Assembly (NCBI GenBank): GCA_016098155.1
Contig: JAAAJB010000096.1
Span: 1-64,000 of the forward strand
Length of the DNA: 64,000 nt
Direction of reading: 5' to 3'
From: Actinomortierella ambigua
Taxonomy: Eukaryota > Mortierellomycota > Mortierellomycetes > Mortierellales > Mortierellaceae
The notes under the pieces were generated by a model. The model was not told the DNA's origin, ran no database searches, and saw only the letters and a program-made list of their open reading frames with translations. The position numbers were made by a program, and so were the translations under genes. The number at the start of each line of letters is the position of its first letter. Position 1 is the stretch's first letter. Of the stretch, positions 26,660 to 38,483 are shown one piece after another.

Positions 26660-27763
26660 CTATCGCAGTGTCAGACTCTCGACTTGTGATCCAATCTTCC
26701 AGCACACCCGCTCGGCAAAGACGACGCAGTGCCGGATGTCAGTGTCAAGTTCGCTGTGGCCATCCACGATGTTCTCTTTATCCAGGATTGCCTCGACCGT
26801 TGATTGATCAAGGATGTGGCCTCCTAAAGCCCACGCAATGCTGGCGTGGAGCTCGGGGGTGTCATAAAACGTTGGCTGACCATATTTTACCGCCAGGGAG
26901 TCCATCTCGGCCAACATCGACTCGAGATCGGCGTGGCCTGATCCAACACGGAGCGTGAGGAACGATCGCGTCTGCTCATCGTTGGAGAAGCACTGGAGAC
27001 CCGAAAAGGACAACCTCACTTTGCAGCGCTTCTCAAATACGGCCTTGATGTCACGTTTGAACCGGTCCAGGTGCAGTGCTGGCAGCCTGAACAGCCTCGT
27101 CAGGCTGATGTGTGGCTCGGGGATGGCCTCGAGGGTAGGATGGAGAGCTTTGGCGCGTGCTACAATGGTAGACACAATGTCTGTCAGTTCCTCTGTCAGC
27201 GGGACTACGTATGCCGAGAGGAAAAAAAAAAGGGGCGGGGGAATAAGTGATCGGATTCCAATACTTGTCGATCTCCCAGTAATTTACATGCTCACGTCCT
27301 TTCATGGCTACGTTACTGTCGATATAGACGGTGGTGGCCCAGATGCCGTCGACATGCGGTTTGGATCTTGTGCGACCTTGGTGCAAAGAGGGATCGTCAG
27401 GGGCGCGCTCTCGTTCTTGAAATAGGTCCCTTAGGGCTGTAGGTAATGGGGGCAGGGAGGGCTTGCTCTTTCCCCTATCATTCCCATTGTTGAATTAGGG
27501 TGAAGATCTGTTAGTAGTGGGAGGTAGCTAACAAACGGATCCATGTCGGACCAAAGGCTCACACGGGTTTCGCTGCGGCATTTGGGGGGAGGGGCATACT
27601 TCTTTGAGATGTTCTGGACACCTGAATCCTCTCTTGTGCGTTTCTTGCCGTTCTTGACGGCTTCTGGCTCAGACTTGCTCAGCGATGCAATAGCATTGCT
27701 CGAGACATGTCCTTCATCCTCGGAGGAATCTTCGGATGAGCTACCATACTGTACCAGCGACAT
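26660..27763 (-). CDS. USB1: U6 snRNA phosphodiesterase USB1
   Basis: This 3'-5' RNA exonuclease trims the uridine tail of U6 snRNA and leaves a protective end on it. Three minus-strand exons (27763-27565, 27436-27296, 27204-26660) give 294 aa. The N-terminus (MSLVQYGSSSEDSSEDE) is acidic and disordered, with a KKRTRED nuclear-type cluster. The 2H-phosphodiesterase fold follows, with conserved HGRTRSKPHVDGIWATTVYI. Its two catalytic H-x-S motifs are PHISLTR (His145/Ser147) and LHASIAW (His233/Ser235). The first intron uses a GTGTGA donor, chosen because alternatives give an immediate stop. The gene is head to head with RAD5 across 166 bases and convergent with the acyl-CoA oxidase. Confidence 0.93.
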
Positions 27764-27929
27764 TGCATCGAGACAACTGGGAGGCAGGGGGAAAAAAGAG
27801 TGGTCGCGGTGAGACAGACGTACTTGTCCAGCAACGGTGGTGGCGTTCAGGGTCGTTTGAAATCAAAAAAGGTAAACAGGTACCCACCAGGCAGAGGCGC
27901 GATTCCAATTCTTCCACCTGTACCCCACC
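27764..27929. promoter_or_regulatory. Compact divergent promoter, USB1 / RAD5
   Basis: Only 166 bases separate the two start codons, so both promoters and leaders overlap here. Visible elements are a GGGGGAAAAAAGAG stretch and CCAATT shortly before the RAD5 start (near 27905). The RAD5 ATG sits in CCACCATGT, a good start context. Confidence 0.6.
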
Positions 27930-30900
27930 ATGTCTAGGGAGTCCATGCCTTCCCACCTTTGGCCTCTGGCAGACATTCTTGGTCCAGAGGTCGAGGTTCC
28001 CATCCTACAACATTTATATAACATTACAGGAGGCAACATTAACACTGCCATTAATCGTTTTTACGAAGGTGACATCAACGTGCCTCCACACCCTGTCCCG
28101 AGTACACCCAGCAATATGGCACCCAGCAGCGTCCAAACAACCACCAGTATTAGCAGCGTTAGACATGGTCAGTCGACGGTTGGCGTACCAGCGAACGGAT
28201 CCACAAGAGCAGCCACATCGATCAAGCGCAAGGCGAGCGACAACTTCTTTCCAAAGTACATTGGCGAGCTGACTGTGACAGGATATGCCTTGGCAGCCAT
28301 GGTCAAGGTCAGCGTGGGCGATCCGATCCGCATCGAGCGAGCGCGTCCACAATCGTCCTCCTCTGGGCGCAGTAAGAAGAGCGGAGGCGGCCAGAGCAAA
28401 GAAAACAATGTGGTACGATTCACCAACAAGGACGGCTATGAGATTGGCCGCCTGCCCGTCGATGTTGCACGATGGGTATCAAAGCTAATGGACTTTGAGC
28501 TGGCTCAGTTCCGTGGCACCATCATTTACGCACCAAGCATTCTCAAGACAGGGACAGAGGTCATCTTCACGATGCGCTGTTATTTGACCGCCAAGGCGTT
28601 TCTGTCACTTGATAAGAGCAACCTAAGCCAGGTCAAACAGCAGCAAGGCGTCATCATGGGTCGCGATTCAGTCGAGACTGCGGAGGAGTTGAGCCTCAAG
28701 AACCGCAAGTTTGCCGTCAATACCATGTTCAGGGATCTCGCTTTGAAACCATCCGCCACCAACGCTACGGTCGGACCTCGAGAGCATGACAATGACTTGT
28801 TGGCGGAGGCTGAACCGGGTAGCCCGTCGTCTTCATCACCTAGTGTGGCCAAGCAGGATGGACAGGAGGGAAGCAAGGACGGCGGGGAGGAGGAAGAGGA
28901 GAAGCAGGTGTCCGATTCAGAGCTGGACGTCCTGTATGAGAAGGCCCAACAGCACGGCCGAGAATTTGCTCCGATAGAACCACCATCGACCATGACCTAC
29001 ACACTCAAACCTTACCAAAAGCAGGCGTTGGCATGGATGATATACAAGGAGCAACTGGAGAGGACCTCGGATGACCATCTGACGTTGCACCCATTATGGG
29101 AGCAATACGACTTTCCGCTGGAGGAAGACCACGAGGTACATTCGGATGATCCTCGGCGGTTCTACCTCAACCCATACTCGAGCGAGATGAGCCTCGAGTT
29201 CCCAACAAGTGCGCAGGCGTGTCGTGGCGGAATTTTGGCAGACGAGATGGGTCTAGGAAAGACGATTGAGATCCTGAGTTTGATCCACGCGAACCGACTG
29301 GACAATGCGGCACTGGATCCACCCGAGGAGGCTTTCTCAAAGCTCTCGACCTCTGTACGAGCCACCACGGCAACAACAACAACAACAACCTTCCGCCCAT
29401 CCAAGACCACGCTGATCGTGTGTCCAATGAGTCTGATTTCGCAGTGGCGAGACGAGGCGGTTCGGTCGTCGGATGGTAGCCTGAAAATTGAAGTCTACTA
29501 TGGCAACTCGCGTGACTTGTCTGACGTGGAGCTCACTCGACCCAGCGCACCAGACATTCTTATCACCAGCTACGGCACCATCATGTCAGAGTATTGTCGT
29601 TTGGCGGGACTGGACCCAGAGGGATCGAACAACAACAACAACAACAAGTCGATCGTCTCGACCCTGCAAGGGATTCGTACGCAGGCAGACTACCGCCGAG
29701 GCAGTGCGCTGTTCAATGTCGACTTTTATCGCGTGGTGTTGGATGAAGCCCATCAAATCAAGAGCCGGCTGACCAAGACGTCCAAGGCATGCTATGCCAT
29801 CAACGGAGTGCGGCGGTGGGTGGTGACAGGGACGCCGATTCAGAACAAGCTGGAGGATCTGTTTTCGTTGGTGCATTTCATGCGGGCGGAGCCATGGTCC
29901 AACTTTTCGTTCTGGAGGACGTTTATCACCATCCCGTTTGAGTCCAAGGACAAGGACAAGGCGCTCAAGGTGGTCACCTCGGTACTGGAGCCACTGGTGT
30001 TGCGCCGTACCAAGACGACCAAGGACGAGAACGGGGACCCCATTATCATGCTGCCCGAGAAATCCATCGAGATTGAGTATCTTGATTTTTCAGAGCAAGA
30101 GAACGATATTTATCAGGCGCTCTTCAAAGATGGCAAGACCAAGTTTAGCCACTATTGTGCTGCAGGAACAGTCCTCAAAAATTATGCCAGTATCTTTCAG
30201 CTGTTGATGAGGTAAGGATTTGGACTTTTCATTCAAAAAATTTAAAGTTGCAAAGAAAAAACCATGGCATGCAACAACGTAGGACATTTTTGATACTCAG
30301 ATCAAGCTCGGCATATTGATCGGTCCTCTTTTTCCCCCCTTTTTTTTTATCGTTTGTTGTTTGTTTTTGTTTATTCAGAATGCGACAAGTGTGCGACCAT
30401 CCATTGCTGGTTGTTGGGCGGAACAGACCTCAGGCGAACGGCCAGCAGCAGCAGCAGGGCGGCGGAGGGCTGGGTCTGAAAGATGGGCCAGTCAACCTGG
30501 AAGAGCTGATGGCCAAGTTCTCTGCCTCCGAGGATCAGCCCGGCTCGAATTTTGGCGCTAGTGTGATCCAAAACTTAATCCAGTCAAGCGACGAGGTGCC
30601 GGAGTGTCCTATTTGTTTTGAAGACATGGCCGACGGCGTTCTTATGCCATGTATGCACCGAGGATGCAGGTCTTGCGTTTTGGACTATTTACAGGTAAAA
30701 AGAAAAAATAATGCAAGAAAATTTTTTGCGCCCATCGTCGTGTCGTTCTTTTATTGATTGTAAAGGATGCGAGAGAGAAGGAAAAAGAGGGGAGGGGGGT
30801 TCCGGGTCGGAGTGTCCGTCCCCATTTCATGCATGAACGGTTCCAGGTGCTAATTTCTTCCTTGTTCGCATTGTACCATTGCAATTAATTTAGCGACGTG

Positions 30901-31688
30901 ACGATGCGGGCGAGCAGGGCGATTGTCCTATTTGTAGACAAGGTCCCATTACGGAGGCCGACTTGATGGAATATACCACTACCACCACCAAGCCAATACC
31001 ATCATCCTCGGAGCGGTCGACCATCCAGGGTGACAACATCCTGGATATGTCGACTTCTACGCGTGGTGGCGGCGATGGTGGTGAGGGTAGCAGCGGCAGC
31101 AATAGCAACAACAACAGCAATGGCAGCAGTAGCCGAACAGTCCAGATCCGGCGCAATATTTTCAAGTCATCCGCCAAGCTGGATGCGCTGATGCGGCACC
31201 TACAACGGCAGCGGCAGGAGGATCCTCAGACGAAATCCGTAGTGTTTTCGCAATTTACGGGGATGTTGGATCTTGCGGCGGCGATTCTAGACCGGGACGG
31301 ATTTGAGCACGTGCGGCTGGACGGGTCCCTGAGCCAGGCGAACCGCGAAAAGTGTCTGGAGCAATTCCGCGACCCTGATCATCCGGCACGAGTGATGCTG
31401 ATCAGTTTAAGGGCGGGCGGTGTTGGGCTGAACCTGACGGCGGCGAACCGAGTGTTTATGTTGGACCCATGGTGGAACTATGCTATCGAGTCGCAGGCGA
31501 TTGATCGAGTACACCGCATTGGCCAACAGAGGCCTGTGGTGGTGAAGCGCTTCATTGTGCGGAACACGGTCGAGGAGAAGATTCTCGTCATCCAAAACCG
31601 CAAGAACGCGATCGCGTCGACGCTCGGCATGACGAAAGCGGAGAGTCAGGGCGCACGGATGGAGGATTTGCAAGACATTTTTTCATAA
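27930..31688 (+). CDS. RAD5: DNA damage tolerance helicase/ubiquitin ligase RAD5
   Basis: Rad5/HLTF proteins are SWI/SNF ATPases with an embedded RING finger. They polyubiquitinate PCNA with Ubc13-Mms2 and remodel stalled forks. Three exons (27930-30211, 30379-30694, 30894-31688) give 1130 aa. In order there is an N-terminal UBA-like stretch (YNITGGNINTAINRFYEG) and a HIRAN domain (about 105-215, from KYIGELTVTGYALAAM). The SNF2 ATPase half follows with Walker A DEMGLGKTIE (about 438) and Walker B DEAH (about 604). The RING (CPICFEDMA ... PCMHRGCRSC ... CPICR) starts near 836, and the helicase C-terminal domain has SLRAGGVGLNLTAANRVF and DRVHRIGQQRPV. The second intron falls inside the RING. 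A Gly/Ser/Asn-rich linker follows the RING. All catalytic motifs look intact. Confidence 0.97.
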
Positions 31689-33241
31689 CAGCATCGCCCG
31701 AGAAAGAGGGTGTGTGTGAAAAAGAAAGAGGCGGGCGAGAAGGGGGGGAGGGAAGGCGGGCGGGGAAGACAAAAAGTCCTCTCTGTGCACAGCAAAGGGG
31801 GTTATGGCCACTGCTTGAAAAAAGACGAAAGAATACCCACTCCTGAATTGCGTGTGATTTTGGAAATCATCTGGTCCCTCACCTCACCTCACCTCCCCCC
31901 CTCCATTGCGCATTCCCGTACTCTCATTGTATTTCTATGTGTAATTGTCTGAAAGTCGCAAGTATGCACCAATTTAAACTTGAATTCCTCTTCACAGTAA
32001 AAAGTGTCAAATGATCTGGCGTGGTCGGGGCTCCCGCAGTCGTGTGTACGAGTTTGTGCTGTGTGAAATCGATCCTTTTTGGTCTCCGGGACGGTACATT
32101 TTATCTGAGATGGGAGTCAACATGGGCGTAAGGAAAAGAGGGTGCACCGAACTAGACCCGAGCCATGTTCCCCCCTTCTCCCCTCGCTTTTTGTCTAGTC
32201 TGGGTAAGAGGGAAAACAAAGCAATAGGTATGAGTGCGGTGCTGCAATTTAAGCACAAGTTTGCAACATCAACAAAGACACAAGAAATCAACACGCGAAA
32301 ACCTAATGCCTTTGAGCCAGACACGCGAGAAGGCAAGGGCAAAGGAGACGGGGGGAGGGAGGAGGGAGGAGGAGAAGGAGACACCTTTTTTTTTCTCGTG
32401 TTTGGCCAATGTGTCGGATTGTGAATCATGTCTCCTTTCCTTTCACCCCGTCGTGCAGGGTTGGTCGTTGGGCGCATTTTCTTGTGTCTTCGTTGTTGCT
32501 TGTTTTGTTTACAAACAGTGTTGCTTGGGCCTTGGTTGCTGCTGCTCAACCCATCAAACGTTGACGTTCTGCGGGTGAGAGGAGGGGGGTGGGATGGAAG
32601 GACAATGCAGCGCGGTTTGAGTGAAGAGCGAGCGAGCGACTCAGCAAGCGTGGGTCGGTGTTTTTCGCGTGCGCAAAATGGTACATACTGGTACTATGGT
32701 CAACTTTTTTTTTCTCGGCCCGCCTGGCACCCCTTTAAACCATATTTCTTGTAAACAGACAGAGCGTTTAAAAGGTATCTGTCATGACACAATATACATT
32801 GTGTGCAACAATAAAGTAACAGCATACAGTCTACTGCCTCTGCAGGCTCATAGTTTCAAAGGCTCCCGCATCATAGCCCTCCGTCTATCTTCATCGAAAT
32901 ACCCATGCTAAGCCCAATGGGAAGGTATTTGTCTGCTCCAAGGAGGACAAGCGTACGTTGACATATTTACATACATGGTGTACAATGTGTTGTTGTCCAT
33001 AGGAGATGGGAGAACCATCCCAATGATCACAGGTTCCCAAAAGTGTGCTGACATGAGCCAGACAGGCGGCTATCACCACAATATTTTTACCCGGCTCACT
33101 GTCCTCAAGATATAAGAACTAGGCAACAAGAGATCTTCCGCAATACTCCAGGGAGAGTGCTATATCAGGATATCTTTTTTTTTTTTTTTTAATTTTTTTA
33201 CATCTCTTTTATAGTCTTTTTCTCTTTTTTCCTAACTTAGC

Positions 33242-33251
33242 NNNNNNNNNN
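33242..33251. other. Assembly gap (10 N)
   Basis: Ten undetermined bases interrupt the sequence right after a T-rich segment (T16 at about 33177 and more T runs to 33240). The gap is probably a scaffold join of nominal size, so the true distance between flanks is unknown and any gene spanning it would be missed. Confidence 0.95.
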
Positions 33252-33754
33252 TTTTTGGCGCGCTCTCTTCCTCTCTCCCCCCTCCCCATCCACCAGCTGG
33301 AAACAGCACGCCTAAGGTTTAACTTATTCGTGAGCATGGGCATTTTAGGTGCTCACAGACAAAGTGGTGAAGCTCGCATGCAAGACAACCGTTTTTTTTT
33401 TTATATTCTTGTGCCCTAAAAATACAAAGGAGAGAGATGTGTTAACACCAACCAAGGCCTCTCTTTCATTAGAGTGACTCCTTGGGTTCCAGTAAAGGGC
33501 TAGCTCATCGTGTAAGGTACACTACTAGCTTGATGTTGGAATGCAGGCTCCTTTTGCATGCGTTAAAAGAAATTGGATCCAGGGGGAGAGGGTGAAGTTT
33601 ACTCCTGGTTGGTCTCTCCCCCCCTTCAAGGTCCGTATGGGCTTTTGAGAATAGATAAAAAAATTATATATCCGCAATATTCGGAGGGAAAGGATTTAAA
33701 AAAAAAGGGGGGGGGGCGGGCCATGTCGAAGCTAAAAGCTCATTCCAAAATGAT

Positions 33755-34480
33755 CTACAAGGGCAGGTAGGGCAACAAAGCAAGCACGCGAATCAAGCGA
33801 CCATGATCCCATGTGTTGGCTGACATGTGCACACTGCATTTCCACGACTGCTTCATAGGAATCAAGGAAACAACAGACCCACGTTTTGGCTTGGGAAAAA
33901 ACCAGAACGTCAAGGGGTAGGGGAGAGAGGGAGAGAGAGAGAGAGAGGGAGAGAGAAAGGAAGAAATGCTGCTGCTGCTGGTGCTACTGGTGGGGCAGGG
34001 GGGTAGGGGGAAGAAGGGGCAAAGGCAATGTAGGAGTGCAGTCGAACGTGCCTTCGCTGACTTTGCTGCTGCACTGATCTCTATCTCTTCCTCCTCCTCT
34101 CCCTCTGTCTCCTTTGCCTCCTCCCACACCACACCATGATTGTTCTTTTTCCTCTTCTTCTTTGGCCTTCTCTCCGTCAGGCTGTTAGAAACACCTGGTA
34201 GGGTGGACAAGGACACAGGGAGGAAAATCAGCGACTTTGTACTTTGTTTGGCCTTGTCCTCTGTGTCTGTATAGAGGAGACACCACCAGAACACAGCAAT
34301 AATGACAACAACAACGGCGATGACAGCATCAACAAACAGTTCGTGTGGTGAAGAGACAAAGTGGACTATCTGTCGTTTGTCCACGAGGATGATTCCAGAG
34401 GAAATGCCCCATGCAGTCGACAACAGCGCAACGCAGTAAGAGAGAGAGAGAGAGAGAGAAAAGAGGAGGAAAGTGAGACG
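33755..34480 (-). other. Possible exon of a membrane protein, doubtful
   Basis: A minus-strand open frame of about 240 codons has no ATG at its head. Its first part contains two hydrophobic segments (YCVALLSTAWGISSGIIL and LFVDAVIAVVVVIIAVFWWC), then a charged stretch with KKKRKK and a Glu run. The segment order resembles part of a four-helix MARVEL-like protein, but no splice acceptor or partner exon could be fixed and the tail is repeat-derived. It may be chance. Confidence 0.2.
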
Positions 34481-36436
34481 TCAAAAGAGTGGGCCTCCTT
34501 TTTGCAAGGTTGGTTGTAGGGGACTGACTGACGAAATATACACTGGACTAAGTTGCTCTACGTACTGTGTACTACGAGGGCGACTACTCCTACGAGAGCT
34601 GCTCTCTCGTGCTTTGTTGCTACTTTCAGCACCAGCTACTGATTGATTGCCCACTTTGTTCGTTGCCTGTGGGTCTTGTTGGATCTCTTTTTCGCAGCCT
34701 AATGGGGATAAAGTTCACGGTCACCCTCGGCGACTTTGAGTAAGGTAGGAGGCCCTCAAAACTACGCAAACAACAACAACAACAACAATATCAACAATGT
34801 GCTTCTTTTTTTTTATTGTTGTTGTTTATGTAGGTAGCCTGTCCAAGTGTATGGTGCGAATAACAACATTGTGTAGTCTATTGTGTTGTTTGTATGTGTG
34901 TATGTATATGTGAATGTGAATGTGAATGTGTGAATGGGGTGTGTTTGTTTGTTGTGTTATGTGTGCTGATGCCCTCTGATCTCTCTCTCTCTCTCCTTGT
35001 TCGTTATGATCGTGCTGCTCGGCCCAAAGAATTTTGTCTCCTTGTTCCCTTGCCTGCTCCCTCCACCAGCACCATTATCGGGACGACCACCACCACCACC
35101 TTCTTCCTCCTTCCCTCGTGTGTGGAGGACATGATGCAGGGGAAATGGGAGGGGGTGGGGGTCATTTTTCGCATTGCTGTTCTTGTTTTCACCGACAAGC
35201 GTCTCTTCTTGACCACTTTCGAGACCCATGGCTGAATCAGGTTTGAGAACAAGACCCAAAATGGCAGCACGGCAGGCTGCCGGGCTGGACATCACAGAAG
35301 CAACAGCAGCAGCAACTGTAACAACAACTCAACGGCTGCAGCCGCTGCTGTTGCAGGAAACGCACAGGATAAGTAGAAAACTCAGCTCTTTCCACCTCCT
35401 TGGACACAAGGGCCAAAGCATTGGCTAAGGAGACCCGTTTACACATTTTTTTTGATTGTCTGGTTACTCTTGCTGGTGTCAAGCAGCGCGTCCTGCGTGC
35501 TAGATGCGCACCTATTTTTTTTTGTTTTATCCTGCCTGCCCCGTTTCCCCCTTTTTGACTCTGATCTTGGCAAGCTGTTGACTTTTCCGGCTTGTTCTGC
35601 GTCTTGTCTGTTGGTACACGGCCCTTTCTTTGTCTGAGAAAGGCCATCCTGGTTCATGGCGCGGGTTACACGATACATGCATTTACCTGTCCCAACGTCG
35701 CTGGTCGTTTGTACACTGTGGATATATAACGTCTGCAAGTGGCTGCTATATGCACATCTATCACCGGACAAAAATGATATAGAAATGCGTGCGCTCAGTT
35801 GCCAAAGCCAAAAGAAAAAAAAAGCCAGCCAGCCATCCTTCAAAAGAAATGAGTTGCAGCATCGATAGTACGATATACCAATAGCTCACTCCTTCAGTTT
35901 GCCGAATCTCCTAAAAAAAGAGAGAGACAGAGAGCACTTGTTTTATTTTATCTTTTTTTTTTTTTTTTTTTATCTGTCTCCAGGGTAGTGGTCTCTTTGA
36001 TGAGTATGTATTGTGCATACCTGACAGTCTACCAACCTCCGTTCCTCTGTCAACCTATCAAGACATCACACACCACACAGGCCTCCAGTGGCGGGTGATA
36101 TGGACGTGCTGTTTTCTCACAAAGTCATCACAGACAACAAAAGCAGCGACAACAAGAGCCAACAAGCAAAGAGGGCTGTAATTGACATTGTAGGCAGCCA
36201 AAGCTCAGCGCCAATTGCTGTTGTCTGGCAAGTTGGCGCGCCAAATCTTCATCCTCCTCTCTCACTCCGCCCATGGCTCACCCGTCACTCAAAAAAATAA
36301 AATAAAATAAAAATCACCCTTCCATCGATCATCTTTCCTCAGTGATCTGGGGGATGATCAGTTATAACGGGGCAAAATAAAAAAAAAGGAAGGGGAGGGG
36401 AGAGGAGGACACATGTGGCTCCTTTTGCGTCTGGAT

Positions 36437-36494
36437 GACGATGGTGATGGTCAATGGTACTGATATTGATGGTCAATGGTACTGATTTTGATGC
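36437..36494 (+). repeat. Short direct repeat around GATGGTCAATGGTACTGAT
   Basis: The motif GATGGTCAATGGTACTGAT occurs twice in a row, at about 36446 and 36468, each followed by a TTGAT-like spacer. It lies in the gene-poor region, about 1 kb upstream of the Ala/Glu/Lys-rich gene. No function is evident. Confidence 0.6.
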
Positions 36495-37218
36495 TCAAGG
36501 GATACTCACGGAGTCAAATCAACTCCTGAATGGGGTTCGTTCGCGTCGAAGGAGGAGGGAGGGAAGGAGGAGGAAGAGGAGCAAAGAAGTTTGTTTTCTG
36601 GTTCCTTCTTTCTGAACAGCAGGGCTAGAGGGAACCTGGAGGCAAGGGGGGGTAGGGTAGGGTGGAGGCAGCAGTAAGCATCGCAACTGTGTGCATTGTG
36701 ATACACCCAAGCCAATTCTGTCATCGGTTATTGGGATCCCACCCAAGGGTCAGTCAATCCATGTGTGAATTGAATAGAGAGATTTGAATGGAGAGAACGG
36801 CAGCAGCAACAGCGAAATAAAGAGCTTGCTCACAATTTTACACTAAATATGACTCGCAGAAAAAACAACCAAAATTGAATTGGGGCAAAAAAAAGAGGGG
36901 GGGGCTGGTTGGGCATTGGGTTTAGAGGATGAGGGATGGGCAATAGATAACCAACACTTTGTTTCTTCCCTCCCTCATCCCTCCCCCCCGGTTTGTCCAT
37001 ACCGCTGCGTCTCTTCTCAGTCTCTCATGCATGGGTGTGGATAGCTCTGCAAACCTTGTTTTTTTTCTGTGTTTGTGCTCTTTTGTTGATGTTGTTGTGT
37101 TGTACCTCCATGACCCTGTGCTGGTTATTGAGTGTAAATAGTGTGTGTTGAGTTGTTTGAGTACTGCGAACAGTACTCTGTACAAGGTGCAGGTGCGTGT
37201 GTTGGCTTCTTTTCATCC

Positions 37219-37330
37219 TTTTTTTTTCTTGCTTCCTTTTACTCCTTTGTTTTCTTTTTCCTTTCTTTTCTTTTCTTTTCCTTTTCCTTTCTTTTCTCTT
37301 TCTCTTCACTTTCTTTCTTGTCAACCCGAC
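37219..37330 (+). promoter_or_regulatory. Long CT-rich tract upstream of the Ala/Glu/Lys-rich gene
   Basis: More than 100 bases are almost purely C and T on the coding strand, ending about 110 bases before the start codon. Long CT stretches just upstream of start codons are a known feature of highly expressed fungal genes, and transcripts often begin at their 3' end. The following C/A-rich leader ends in TCCGTCATGA. Confidence 0.6.
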
Positions 37331-37436
37331 TCCACTCGCACACTTTCCACTCTCACCTCCACGTACCACACGTCTTTCAAGACCAACTACTACTACTTCT
37401 ACTACCACTACTACCATCCTCTCACATCCTTCCGTC

Positions 37437-38483
37437 ATGACCGATCATCACGAACCCACCACCACCACCACCACCGAGACCCCCGCTGCTGCTCCCGCTG
37501 TTGCCGAGGAGGTCAAGGCTACACCCGCTGCAGACGCCCCTGCCGTTGAGACGCCCGCCACAGAGTCTGCCCCAGCGACAGAGGCTGCTCCTGCTGCCGA
37601 GGCGACGACCTTCACCACCCAAGTCGAGCCATCAGATGCACCTGTTATTCACGCGGACACCCCCGCAACAGAGGCCGCCAAGGACGACGCTGTCGAGACG
37701 ACCATCACCGCAAAGGCCGCTGAGGCGGAGACCCCCGCTGCGGAGACTCCCGCCGAGCCTGCTGTCCCAGACTCGCCTCCTGTCTCGAATGGATCCGACA
37801 AGAAGAAGCCCAAGCCTGGTTTCTTCGCCAAGCTGTCCAAGAACATCAAGAAGCTGACCGAGAACAAGGACAAGAAGTCCAAGCACGACAAGCAGTCGTC
37901 GTCGGCCACCACCTCGTCGGCCAGCGAGACGGCCGCTGATGCCCCTGCGACTACCTCCTCCGCCTCCGATGAGGCTGCTACCGCTGATGAGGCTGCTGAC
38001 AAGAAGGCCGATGAGGCCAAGGAGGAGGCCAAGGAGGAGGCCAAGGAGGCCAAGGAGGCCAAGGAGGAGGCCGCTGCTCCTGCTGATGCTCAGTCTAGCT
38101 CTGATGCCGCCGCTGATGCTACTGTTGCTGCTGCTGCCGCCACCCCTGCTATCGTCGAGCCCGAGGCCGCTGTTGCCCCAGCTGCTGAGGAGAAGAAGGC
38201 TGAGGAGACCGCCTCTGCTGAGCCAGAGAAGAAGAAGGACGAGCCTATCACTGCCAAGATCGTCAAGCGTCTGTCGATGATCCACTTCAGGAAGAAGGAG
38301 AAGACTGAGAAGCCCGCTGAGCAGCCAGCAGAGAAGGCCGTGCCTGCAGTGCCCGAGGTCCCCGAGACCCAGGAAGAGGCTGCCCCCCCAGCACCCGCCA
38401 AGGAGGGTGCCCCTGTCCTTGATGCCCCTGAGACTGTCAGCACAGAGCTTGTGGTTGAGGAGACTGCCGTTGCCGCCAAGTAA
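37437..38483 (+). CDS. Ala/Glu/Lys-rich disordered protein with two basic amphipathic motifs, function unknown
   Basis: A single exon encodes 348 aa. The open frame runs 80 codons further up, but that part is CT-tract translation, so MTDHHEP is the start. I do not recognise a family. Residues 1-120 are Thr/Pro/Ala/Glu-rich. Residues 121-150 are strongly basic (KPGFFAKLSKNIKKLTENK). Residues 180-215 are KEA-type repeats (AKEEAKEEAKEAKEAKEEA), similar to LEA-like helices. A second basic motif lies at about 270-292 (ITAKIVKRLSMIHFRKKEK), and the end is acidic. The two basic motifs share an AK-hydrophobic-x-K pattern and could be amphipathic membrane- or RNA-contact helices. Codon use is extremely biased (GCC, GCT, GAG, AAG), as in ribosomal genes, which implies high expression. 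There is no signal peptide or membrane span. Confidence 0.85.
   Translation: MTDHHEPTTTTTTETPAAAPAVAEEVKATPAADAPAVETPATESAPATEAAPAAEATTFTTQVEPSDAPVIHADTPATEAAKDDAVETTITAKAAEAETPAAETPAEPAVPDSPPVSNGSDKKKPKPGFFAKLSKNIKKLTENKDKKSKHDKQSSSATTSSASETAADAPATTSSASDEAATADEAADKKADEAKEEAKEEAKEAKEAKEEAAAPADAQSSSDAAADATVAAAAATPAIVEPEAAVAPAAEEKKAEETASAEPEKKKDEPITAKIVKRLSMIHFRKKEKTEKPAEQPAEKAVPAVPEVPETQEEAAPPAPAKEGAPVLDAPETVSTELVVEETAVAAK

Larger units (their letters stand above)
31689..37436. other. 5.7-kb gene-poor, simple-repeat-rich region
   Basis: No convincing gene is visible across this stretch. It holds poly-T and poly-A runs, (GA)n tracts (33924-33962, 34438-34461), CAACAA runs (about 34775), G-rich and C-rich tracts and a 10-N gap. 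Short ORFs on both strands are built of these repeats. One minus-strand frame with a membrane-like segment is listed separately. The right end probably contains a long regulatory and leader region for the Ala/Glu/Lys-rich gene. A non-coding RNA could be present, but no known family is recognisable. Confidence 0.5.

Noticed and set aside
32007..32549. 180-codon minus-strand frame in the gene-poor region
   Set aside because: It is mainly Pro/Ser from a GA-rich tract on the other strand, with no splice partners or family features.
34438..34461. Short tandem GA run considered as part of a CRISPR-like or satellite array
   Set aside because: It is a simple dinucleotide run without spacers. Similar runs occur at several places in the window.
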